The translations under genes and the position numbers were made by a program. From positions 287,652,395-287,716,394 of the forward strand of contig CM022298.1 in the NCBI GenBank assembly GCA_011799875.1: 64,000 nucleotides of DNA, read 5' to 3'. Position 1 is the stretch's first letter, and each line of letters opens with the position of its first letter. The stretch comes from Thinopyrum elongatum. Lineage: Eukaryota; Streptophyta; Magnoliopsida; Poales; Poaceae. Below, piece after piece: positions 45,427-55,375 of this stretch. The notes beneath the pieces were generated by a model. That model was not told where the DNA came from. It searched no databases and was given only the letters and a program-made list of their open reading frames with translations.

Positions 45427-48400
45427 GAAAACACGCTCGTTGCTTTCCTGCGGGCGAATGTCGACGTATTTGCATGGCAACCGTCCGACATCCCCGGTGT
45501 TCCCAGGAAAGTAATTGAGCACCACCTTGCCGTTTGTCCCCACGCGAGGCCCGTCAAACAGAAAGCCAGAAAGCAAGCTGTGGAGCGGCAAGAGTTTATT
45601 GAGGAAGAAATCAAGAAGTTGGAAGCAGCAGGCCTCGTCAGAGGAGTGCTCCATCCTACGTGGTTGGCCAATCCTGTTGTCGTGCGCAAAGCGAATGGAA
45701 AATGGAGGCTTTGTATTGATTCCACTGATGTCAATAAAGCTTGTCCCAAAGACCCATTTCCTTTGCCCCGCATAGACCAGATTGTTGACTCCATGGCAGG
45801 ATGTCATTTGCTTTCATTTCTTGACGCATATTCAGGGTATCATCAAATCTTCATGGCTGAGGAAGATGAGGAAAAGACCGCATTTATCACACCCTGTGGC
45901 ACATACTGTTTCGTACGTATGCCATTTGGTTTGAAAAATGCTGGTTCGACATTTGCAAGAGCCGTCCAGATTGCTTTTGAGCCTCAGCTGCACAGAAATG
46001 TGGAAGCCTATATGGATGATATAGTGGTCAAAAGCAAAGACAGGGCTACTTTGGTTCAAGATCTAGAAGAAACTTTTGTAAATCTGCGCAAGATCAACCT
46101 GAAGCTCAACCCCGAGAAGTGCGTGTTTGGAGTTCCCTCCGGCAAGCTTCTCGGGTTCTTTGTGTCTCAACGTGGAATTGAAGCCAATCCTGACAAGATC
46201 AAAGCCATTGAGCAAATTGAAGCACCGAAGCGCGTCAAGGATGTACGACGACTTGCCGGCTGTGTTGCTGCCCTCAGTAGGTTTATCTCCAAGTCAGCTG
46301 AGCGCGCCCTGCCATTTTTCAAAATCTTAAAAAAGGCAGGTCCATTGAAATGGACTCCGGAGGCGGAGGCAGCGTTGCAAGACTTGAAGAGATACCTCTC
46401 CTCTCCTCCAATACTTGTCGCACCTAAACCACAAGAGAAGTTGTTGCTGTATCTAGCGGCAACCAATCAAGTGGTTAGTGCTGCGCTGGTAGCGGAGAGA
46501 GAGGTGGATGAGGAGGCAGTAACTGCGGCAAGCACGACCAGCGACAAGCTGGGGGCTCCCCCGACAAGTTTTGCTGCCGACAAGGATTCGTCTGCGCAGT
46601 CAGGCGAAGTGATACAAAAGAAGAAAATGGTGCAGCGCCCGGTCTACTTTGTGAGCTCTCTTCTGCAGGGAGCTAGGTCAAGGTATTCTGGTGTGCAGAA
46701 GCTGCTTTTCGGCCTTCTCATGGCCTCGAGAAAGCTGCGCCATTACTTTCAAGCACATGAAGTTACCGTCGTCACTCGCTTCCCGCTGAAAAGGATTTTG
46801 CAAAATCCAGAAGCGACAGGCAGGATTGTCGAGTGGGCGTTGGAGTTGTCGAGCTTTGGTCTCAAGTTTGAGAGTACATCAACCATACAGAGCCGAGTTT
46901 TCGCAGAGTTTGTCGCAGAATGGACACCAACGCCAGACGAAGAAATCCCAGAGACGACTCTCCCCGGCAAGGAGACAAGCAAAGAGTGGCTTATGTACTT
47001 TGATGGTGCCTTTTCACTGCAAGGCGCCGGTGCTGGCGTACTGCTTGTCGCACCCACCGGAGAGCACCTCAAGTACGTGGTCCAAATGCACTTTCCCAAG
47101 GAACAGGTGACGAACAATACTGCAGAATATGAGGGGTTGCTTGCCGGTCTTAGGATCGCGGCAGACCTTGGGATCAAGAAGCTTATTGTCAGGGGAGATT
47201 CGCAGCTTGTCGTCAGGCAAGTGAACAAGAACTACCAATGCCCATTGATGAAAGCTTATGTAGATGAGGTGAGGAAGTTGGAGGAACGCTTTGACGGCCT
47301 ACAAATGGAGCACGTCCCACGTGCTGAAAATGACATTGCCGATGGTTTGTCAAAGCGCGCCGCACTCAAATTGCCTGTGGAACCAGGCACTTTTGTGCTC
47401 CAACTAACTCAGCCATCCGTGACGCCATCAGTAGGGCAAGGCAGGAAGAGGAAGTTGGCTTCTGGCGACTACTTCCCGGCAGAGCTCCCCGAAACCGCCG
47501 GCAAGAAGGCTGCCAAAGCCAGCGCCAAAGATGCAGAGGGGCAACTTGCTCCGACAAGGCCTCACGCTCTTGTCGTTGAAGCGGGTGCTCCTAGGCAAGA
47601 GGCAAAGGGGCAACTTGCTCCGACAAGACTTCGGGTCCTTGTCGTTGAAGCAGGCGCTCCTGATCGAAGCACTGAGGAGCAAGATGCTCCGACGAGGCCT
47701 TGGGCTTCCGTCGTTGAAGCAACCGCTCCCGATGAGCTTGTTGAAGGACAGCACGCTCCAGCAGGGCCCCAGGCTCTTGTCGTTGAAGCGGCTGTTCCCG
47801 CCAAGCTCATCGGGGAACAGCCGGCTCTGGTAGAGCGACGAGCTCTTGCCGTAGGGCCTGATGTTCCCGCAGCAGAAGAAATGCCTTTAGTCCTCGTTGT
47901 CGAGCCACAGGCTCCAGCGTGGGCGCAGCAGATCGTCCGTTTCCTTCAGACAGGAGAACTTCCCGAAGAGCAGGAAGAAGCGGAGAAAGTAGCCCGACGG
48001 TCCAATATGTATCAATTTGTCGATGACATGCTGTGCAGAAAAAGACCAAACGGTGTGAAATTGAAGTGTATTCCCCGGGAAGAAGGACAGGAGCTGTTGG
48101 CAGAGATTCATGGAGGCATATGTGGTCACCACATAGGGTCAAGAGCCCTTGCTGGAAAGGCTTTCCGGCAAGGTTTCTTTTGGCCCACCGCCCTCCAGGA
48201 TGCAACTGCACTAGTAACCAAGTGTGAAGCGTGCCAGTTTCATTCCAAGCAGATTCATCAGCCAGCTCAAGCTCTCCAGACAATCCCTCTCTCCTGGCCA
48301 TTTTCGGTCTGGGGGCTCGACATCCTCGGCCCCTTTCCCCGTGCCGCCGGGGGCTTCGAGTACTTGTATGTGGCCATCGACAAGTTTACGAAGTGGCCAG

Positions 48401-49155
48401 AAGTGGAAGCAGTGAGGAAGGTGACAGCACAATCAGCCATCAAGTTCTTCAAGGGAATTGTTTGTCGCTTTGGTGTTCCTAACAGGATCATCACCGACAA
48501 TGGTACCCAGTTCACGAGCCACGCCTTCATGCAGTATGTCGAAGACCTTGGCGCCAAGGTCTGTTTCGCTTCTGTTGCTCACCCCCGAAGCAACGGTCAA
48601 GCTGAAAGGGCAAATGCTGAAGTGCTGCGTGGGCTCAAGACGAGAACTTTCGACAGGCTGCGCAAGTGCGGCAAGAACTGGATCCAGGAGCTGCCAGTGG
48701 TTCTTTGGTCGATCAGAACGACGCCAAATCGAGCTACTGGCCAGACGCCTTTTGCTCTAGTTTATGGAGCAGAGGCAGTTCTCCCCACGGAACTCGTATA
48801 CGGGTCACCTTGAGTGCTCCCTTACGATGAGCTTGAGCAAGAGCAACTGCGGCAAGATGACGCTGTGCTCCTCGAGGAGGATCGTCTTCAGGCTGCTGTG
48901 AGAGCTGCTCGCTACCAGCAAGCTTTGCGTCGCTACCATAGCCGCAAAGTTAATGCCAGAAGTCTCGAGGAAGGCGACCTTGTTCTTCGGCGCGTTCAGT
49001 CGGCCAAGAATTCAAACAAGTTGACGCCGAAGTGGGAAGGCCCTTATCGGGTGAAACGAGTCACCAGGCCTGGCGCTGTCCGCCTGGAGACTGAGGATGG
49101 CATTCCAGTGATCAATTCCTGGAACATTGAGCATCTTCGTAAGTTTTTTCCATAA
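45427..49155 (+). CDS. pol: E2 pol: RT, RNase H, archaeal-type RNase H, integrase (one premature stop)
   Basis: Replication and integration enzymes. The frame is open from the UAG to TGA 48811-48813 (probably CGA to TGA), then to 49155. Order: FLRANVDVFAWQPSD linker; RT with YMDD at 46009-46020; first RNase H beginning LYLAATNQVV, where the first catalytic Asp is replaced; second RNase H from MYFDGAFSLQGAGAGV (about 46993) with DSQLVVRQVN and AENDIADGLSK; a linker of five ~23-residue repeats (47535-47880); integrase with HHCC (EIHGG..GHH, CEAC), D,D,E (GLDILGPF, IITDNGTQF, NGQAERAN); GPY/F module (PKWEGPYRV). The dual RNase H is diagnostic of Tat. Pol is the most intact of the three here. Confidence 0.94.
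47535..47880 (+). repeat. 69-bp in-frame coding repeat in the E2 RNase H-integrase linker
   Basis: Five copies of a 23-residue unit of type GQLAPTRP.ALVVEAGAP, decreasing in similarity towards the last (EQPALVERRALAVGPDVP). E3 has a single copy (QAPAEPYAFTVETNVP), so the array expanded in E2. Confidence 0.88.
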
Positions 49156-50005
49156 GGCGCGGTTGCCGGGCCCTTCCCCGGCAACCACCTTTTGTACAAG
49201 TATTGCCGCTGTTGCATGTAATCCTTTGTACAAATCCAGGCGCAGACCCTGTGCATAAATAAAGCTTTTGTATTTCGCAGTTTTTGACGATTTCATGTTT
49301 ACTTTTATTTTGCATGATTATCTGACATACTGTGTAGTACAGCCTCCCCGGTAAGCATTAACGAGCCGCCAAGCTCCTATATCTTTATTTTCTCTTCTTT
49401 CTTTTTCTCAAAGAGCAGAAGCTTCCTCGCGCACAAGTTTGCCGGGGGGGGGGGTGGGATAATGATATGGACCAGGCGTGGACGCAGGCGTCGTTCAAAG
49501 AAACTTTGCCTTGCCGGGAAGAAGGCAGCGGCAAGCAGTGACAAGACCTTGCCGCGGAGAGATCAGCGACAAAGCTAAGTGCCAAAGTTTGAATAATCAA
49601 ATTCTTTTTTATTTTCAAGGTTATTTTCCTTGAATGATACTACTCTTTGTATGGAAAACCTGTGCGCGACGGAACCTAAGCGTAATCGGTCGCGCCCTTA
49701 CCTTGTTTCGAGTCCGCTCAACAACCTAAGTGGCTGCACTGAGCGCGACAAGGTTGCTTGCCGGCAGCGGCACCGCCAGCAGGCTGCTGGAGTCCCGCAC
49801 CCAGCGCTCGCGGTGATGGTGCGCGCACCGGCAAGTTCCCTATAAGCGTAGGGCAAGTACACACAAAGAAAGAAATTGCTCAAGGGAGATGACATGCATT
49901 AACTTCAAAATATTGCAAGTTATATTACAAGATAAGTTGCCGCGGCTTAAACAGATTGTTCTTTAACATGTCAAGCGGCGGCAAGGAGGGAGAAGAATGG
50001 GCTCT
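49156..50005. other. E2 convergent 3' region between pol and the antisense gene
   Basis: No gene. Contains CGGTTGCCGGG..CCCGGCAACC inverted repeat just after pol, AATAAAG-like polyadenylation words (about 49257), a pyrimidine tract (49388-49412) and a G run of at least 10 (49441-49452). The E3 equivalent (61527-62329) has the same order. Confidence 0.65.
49441..49452 (+). other. G-run downstream of E2 pol
   Basis: TTTGCC followed by a run of about ten G and TGGG. The same CACGTTTGCC/CAAGTTTGCC plus G run occurs in E3 at about 61820. Possible second polypurine tract or quadruplex; role unknown. Confidence 0.5.
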
Positions 50006-53000
50006 CTAATTGCGGTGCTCGCCTTCGACTCTCTGGATTTGGTCCACCCTCTCCACGATGGGCGCGACAAGGGCCTCTAGTGGCGCGGGGTCGTATCCCT
50101 TCGGCAAGCTTTTGAAGATGTTGCTGAAGTCGACGCCCGGGTTTCTGTATGCTATCTTCACCAACAACCTCCGGAGAACTCCCCGGCAAAGCCTGCGTGA
50201 CTCGTCGGCCAGTTGAGCCTTGTGATTGACTTGGAGCTGTTGGAGTGCTTCTACTACTCCGTCGAAGAACTCGGCTAGCTTGACGCTAGTTTGCGTGTTC
50301 TTGTCCGTGGAGTACCCGAAGTCCGGCACCTTCAGGGCAGTCAGCTCCTTGTCGATGTCCTCGGCGGCGCTGGCAAGCCTGTCTGTGAAGATCCCCACAT
50401 TATCCCTGAACTTCTTGTGGGTTGCAATAGCGTCTTGAAGCAGACCCTTTTCCTTCTGGAGCTCTGTCATTAGAAGCCCTTCGCGCTTTCTGGTGGTGTC
50501 GAGCGTCTCCTTTAGCGTGGTCAGCTTCAGCTTCAGGTCTACTCTGGAGTCGTTGGCGGCGGCAAGCAGATTGTTCTTCTTGGCTATGGTAACTTGCATC
50601 TCCGCCAAAGTGTGGGTCACCTTTGCCCTCTCACTTTCAAGCGTTGAGAGCTTGTCACCGTTTGCCTTGAGGGCGGCCTCTAGTCTTGCCACTTTCTCCT
50701 CCGTTTCCTTCCTGTTCACTTCTGCAGCAGCGACAGCGTTGGTGGCCTCCACCAACTTGCTGGCGTACTCTTGGGCCAAGGCTTCGATTTCCTTCTGGTG
50801 TTTTTGTGCCTGCCCCTGGGTCCGCTCTGCGACAAGTCTTGCCACCTCCTCGTCTTTCTGTCGGAGGGTTTCGGCAAGTTTCCTCTTGCGCTCGGCAAGT
50901 TCTTCTTCATGGGCATCAAGGTCCACTTTCCGCTGGTTCAGATCACCGGCCTGAGCAGACAACTCCTTGGCGGTCTCCTCCTGTTTTTGTTCAATGTCTT
51001 GCTTCATCAGGAGGAGGGCCTGCCGTTCTTCAGCCAGCTGTGCCCGCTTGACCTCTAACGCATTAAGAGATCGCGCGCGGACGTCCGCCAAGATCTCCGC
51101 GCGCCTCAACATGTCAGCTTCGGCCTTCTCGATGAGCGCCTCCCTGGAAGCTAGCTTCTCCCGTCGGGCGCGATGAAGATTCAGCAGCTTTTGAAGCAGT
51201 TGCTCCTCTTCAGACGTGCTGCTGCTGCTGGCGCCTGGCGCATCCACAAGCTGGAGCCCGGCAGCGGCAAGGATCTCCTCGTCCACAACATCCTCCTCGG
51301 TTGGCGCTCTGGAGCCCACCGTCCAGGGGAGGCTGACGTAGACGTTCTCGCCGACCCGGATGTATTTGCTTGGCGGAGGCGAGTTGGGCGCTGCCGCCTC
51401 GTCAGTGGTTGAGGGACCCGTGGTCGGAGTAGCGCCTGGCGCTCCTGTGGCCTCAGGGCCGTCAGTACGACCACCGGCTCCCTCGCCGGCCTATTCAGCA
51501 GCCTTCTGGGCGGCCTCAGCTTCAGCAGCCTTGGCGGCTTCATCGGTGGGTGCCTTGGCGGTATTATCCTCGGCGGCCTTGCCGGCCTCTTCGGCAGCAT
51601 TGGCAGTTTCTTCGTCGGCAAGCTTGTCGGCCTTGGCAGCGGCGGCCTTGGCGGCCTCGTCGTCGACGGCCCCTGTGGTGTTCTCCTCGGCAGAAGAGTC
51701 AATGTTCATTGGCTCCACCGAGGAGGGCTCTGCCAACCCGAGAAGTAAGGCAAAAAGAGCTTCAGGAAGAAATTCAAGAAGACAAAAGAAAGAAAGCAGA
51801 AAGAGTTTTGCGGCAAGTGGGTTTACCCGTGTTGAGCTCAGGAGCGGTGGGCTCCCCTCCCCCGTCAACGTTTGTCATTGGGGTGGGGTCGCCAGCGCTG
51901 GTGCTTGGCACTTCGGCGCTTGCCGGCTCCTTTTCGTGGCTCGGCTCGCTAGTGGGAGCCCTTACCGGAGATCTTCTCCTTGGCGGTGTGGTCGAGGGGG
52001 GTGGTACTTCTGGAGCACCTTCAGATGGCTCCACTTGCTGCTCCTCTCCTACACGCCCAAAGATGTCAGTGACAAAATGCTTGTTCCTCAGCGACCGCCC
52101 GCGAAAGGTAGTTGAAATACTTACGCTGGGGGCTGCGCTGGGGGCTGCGACGAGGGCTGGGCTCCGAGCTGGTCGGCATGGTCTCAGACGCTCTCCCGGT
52201 GGTTGCCGTGGGCTCATCTTCGACGACCACCACGGTCTTGCTCGTCGAGACCTTAGCTCTCTTCCTTGTCCTCTCCGCCAAGGTTTCCTCCCTGCGGAAG
52301 CAAGGCCGGAGCGCGACAAGTGAGGACAGAAACAAAACCTTACAAAGATTGAGGGTCGCGGCAAGGGAACTTACTCTTCCTCGTCGTCCTCTTCGCTGAG
52401 AGCGGAAAAATCAAAGTCCGCCTCCGTGTGAGGAGGGGGAGGAGGGGGAGCTGGACTCCTTGGCCGCTTGGCGGGGGTAGTAGCAGCGGTCTTTGATGAC
52501 CCTGCTCCAGTTGCCGGGGCCGCGTGAGACGCTCCCGCAGCACCAGCCCTTGCCGCGGTCGAGCACGTCGAACGGCGCTCCGGCGGTTGTTGAACCTCTT
52601 GCCGCTCAGCCACTTTGCCAAGCCTGCGAAGGCGTTTCCTCCTCCGAGGGGCTTGGGACTCTGACTGCGGTGGGCTTTCGGTGCCCTCCTCGGAAGAGGA
52701 GCCCTCATCCTCCGAGCTGCCTGACTCGTCGGCAGGCTGGCTTGGCCCGACATCCTTGCCGGGTGCGGCGAGCTCGCCCTTCCCGGCAAGCATCCCCTGC
52801 TCGGCAAGGCTCTCCTTTTGTGCCTCGTCGAGCTCCGCCAAAGTATACCCAAAATCGCCAGCTTCCCTGGCGAGCCTGTCCTCCTCCACTCTTCGAGCAA
52901 TGAATTCTATTTCTTGCTCAGTGGTGTTGCGGACGAGCCACTCCTCCTCCCGGACCTGCTTTTCGATCGTGGAGTCAAAGAATCGCCGCACGTCTTCTTC

Positions 53001-54008
53001 GAGCGGCACATCCCAAGTTGCTTCAACGCTGTGCGCATTGCAGAGCGGCATCATAGCGATGATTGCACTCAATGCGGAGTTGTTGCAAAGGGGCACGATG
53101 TGCTTCGGCAGCGTGAACGCCTTGTCGCGCTTCTCTGGATCTGTCTCTTGCTTGAACAATTCTCGCATGAAAAAGTCGTGCTGCAGAACTGTGAAGTTGT
53201 TGATCAGTCCAGGGCGCAGCCGCATGATATCGGCTGGGTTCTTCCAATCAGAGGCCGGCCTTCCTCTCTGCTGCAGAGGAGCAATGCGGCGGCGGAGGAA
53301 GTCTGCGCCAACCATCCCTATGGTGAGCCCGGCCTCCCTGAGCCGTATGATCCTGGTAGCGGCAATCTCCAGCTTTTTGTCCTGGGGATCCAGATCGCTC
53401 CAGTCTGTGCCACGCGCTGCTGGGGTCTTGCGAAGCGCACAGTATGGTGGCGGCTCGTCGTCAATGATCCAGCACCATTCAGACCGGATTTCTCCCCATC
53501 TTGGGCGGAGATCCCCCTTCAGATAATGCTCCTTGGCGCCCAATCTTGAAACGAACGAGACGCCAACAGTGAGAGGCTCCCCCTTTTCAGCACGGGGAGT
53601 GAAGTATTGCCTGAACAGCGCAATGTTGGGTGCGACACCGACGAAGTTCTCGCACAGATGCGCAAATATTGCCATGGTGGATACGGCATTCGGTGTGAGA
53701 TCCAGCAGACGGAGGTTGAAGGTGTACATGACGTCGCTAAAGAAATCCGAGTACGGTGGGCAGAGCCCGCACCAAAAGTAGCAAGCGAAGAAGGGGTACT
53801 TGCTCACTTCGCTCTCGTTGGTGGCTGGGCGAACGCGGGTGGCCGGATGCGCCTTGGTCCTCGCGGCCCACATGCCTTGGAACTTGGCCTTCAGATCCGC
53901 CCCCGTGAGCGTCGGAGCGAAGAGCGCGTACTTCTGCCTCTTCAACTGCGCCTGGGTCTCCGTCCTTGAGGACTTCCCCGTCTTCCCCATTTCTCCTTTG
54001 GGAGGCAT
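50006..54008 (-). CDS. E2 antisense gene: Transposase_28-type domain plus long coiled coil, four exons
   Basis: Accessory gene of unknown function. Model on the minus strand: exon 1 54008-52375, exon 2 52291-52125, exon 3 52048-51827, exon 4 51729-50006; all introns GT-AG (donors GTAAGT, GTAAGT, GTAAAC). Total 3747 nt, an exact multiple of three, and phases match at all junctions. Exon 1: MPPKGEMGKTGKSS, then CGLCPPYSDFF and LTPNAVSTMAIFAHLCENFV (Pfam putative gypsy-type transposon), then an acidic Ser/Glu linker. Exons 2-3: Ser/Pro/Arg-rich, with repeated SPRRSPQRSPQ. Exon 4: Ala/Glu-rich, then ~300 residues of coiled coil (EELAERKRKLAETLRQKDEE), then a conserved tail LVDAP... to RVEGEHRN. 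One TAG at 51491-51493 in exon 4. Convergent to pol. Confidence 0.85.
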
Positions 54009-54160
54009 GGCGAAGGCGGAGCTGAGGACCGAGGGAGATGCAGACGCGCGCGGTGGCGGAGGATTGGGAAACCGCTTTGTTTTAGAGCGGAGGAAGAAGA
54101 AGGCGGAGATTTGGAGATCGAGAATGGTGAGAGGGGTGTGTGAGTGCTTCTGCAGGTCCC

Positions 54161-54171
54161 TCCTTTTATGG
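54161..54171 (-). promoter_or_regulatory. TATA-like box of the E2 antisense gene
   Basis: Minus strand CCATAAAAGGA about 153 bp upstream of the ATG at 54008, within the 370-bp stretch between the gene and the 3' LTR. E1 has a comparable box. Confidence 0.5.
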
Positions 54172-54360
54172 GGAAAGATGCGGAACCATCCGCCCCTTCG
54201 TCATTCGAGATAGCTGCGCACGCTTCCCACGCTCCGCATTCAACGCGCGACGCGTGGGAGAGCGTGCAATTAAACAGCATAGGGACGTTTCGGCTTATCC
54301 CAGCCACGCGTGCCCGTGCACTGTTTGGGCCTGGCCCAACAACGCCCGGCACCTTGTGTG

Positions 54361-54379
54361 GCCCAGGCCCGGGGGCTCC
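54361..54379 (+). other. E2 polypurine tract region
   Basis: GCCCAGGCCCGGGGGCTCC directly before the 3' LTR. The CCGGGGGCT core is shared with the minus-strand element X and, in part, with E1. Confidence 0.6.
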
Positions 54380-55370
54380 TGTCGGTGTACTAGAATAGGG
54401 GTACCCTAGTACCCCGTACTTGTGCACGGGCAGTAGTAGCATCCCGCGGCCAGGCTTGCGGGAGGACAGCCAGAGAGAAGCTCAGATTATTGCCATTCAA
54501 GAACAAGTATATCAAATCAAGAGTTAAGGCCCCGGCAAGAGGAGCTTGCCGGGAGGGACAGCTGAGGCCCAGCCTGGGCATTGCTGTAGCAGAGTACTTG
54601 CCGCGGCAAGGTACTTGCCCCGGCAAGTCATTGGCTGCGGCAAGATAGCGGCTGCGGCAAGGTACTTGCCCCGGCAAGTTACCTTGCGCGGCAAACTATG
54701 GGTTGCGGCAAGCTGTCAGGTGCGGCAAGGTCTTGCCGCGGCAAGCGTTACTGTACCACTGTGCTACTGTGCTGCTCCGGTGCCTCTGCCAGCGTGGCGC
54801 TCTGGGTCCTTCCAAGCGTGCGTGGCAGGGCACTGTGTAGACGGCGGTGCACTGTAGCTAGCGGTGCAGGAGCAGGTGGGATAGGCTTTTCCCACGTCCA
54901 AGACATCCGGGTACATGTATGTGGACAGCAAAGGCATGGGCATTTAATGCCCTTGTCCCCTGCCGTCAGTGGTAGGTAGGACATGTCATCCTGGTAATAG
55001 TGGCCTTACTGTAGCAACTTTCCACCTCTACTTTTACTGTTTGCCACCTGTTGGTGACCCCTTTGTGCGTATAAAAGGAGGCCCATAGGCAACGTGGAGA
55101 AAAAAGAGGGACTGGGAGATGGAGAACTCCAGTATTGTACGCAGCTACTCGGTACTGTAGCGCTCCTGGAGCTAGAACAATCATACAGATAAGAACACAA
55201 AGCAGGAGTAGGGTTTTACGCTGATACGTGCGGCCCGAACCTGGGTAAATCTCTCTCGTGCACTGTCGTGTTCTTCGCTAGATTTGCTCTTCGTGCGACC
55301 GTCTCTCCCTGCCGAACGTAAAGGGGTCCTTCCCTGGGTCCCATAGGTGATCGTGGATTCGTCCCCGACA
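54380..55370 (+). repeat. E2 3' LTR (991 bp)
   Basis: TGTCGGTGTACTAG...GTCCCCGACA, followed by TSD AGCTG. TATAAAAGG at 55070-55078. About 1.5% different from the 5' LTR, with one fewer minisatellite unit. Confidence 0.95.
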
Positions 55371-55375
55371 AGCTG

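Larger units (their letters stand above)
41457..55370 (+). mobile_element. E2: near-complete Tat-lineage Gypsy retrotransposon, TSD AGCTG
   Basis: 13.9 kb with LTRs 41457-42466 and 54380-55370, perfect 5-bp duplication AGCTG (41452-41456, 55371-55375), PBS, one continuous gag-pol frame (42553-49155) and a convergent four-exon antisense gene (54008 to 50006). The LTRs differ at roughly 12-16 positions plus a few indels (about 1.5%), so it is younger than the Athila-like insertion. Premature stops: TAG 42811, TGA 43270, TGA 43315, TGA 48811, and one in the antisense gene; otherwise structurally complete. Confidence 0.95.

Noticed and set aside
45098..45807. Minus-strand ORFs of 200-340 codons opposite E2 gag-pol
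   Set aside because: Shadow frames opposite well-conserved protease and RT coding sequence; the real antisense gene is at 50006-54008.
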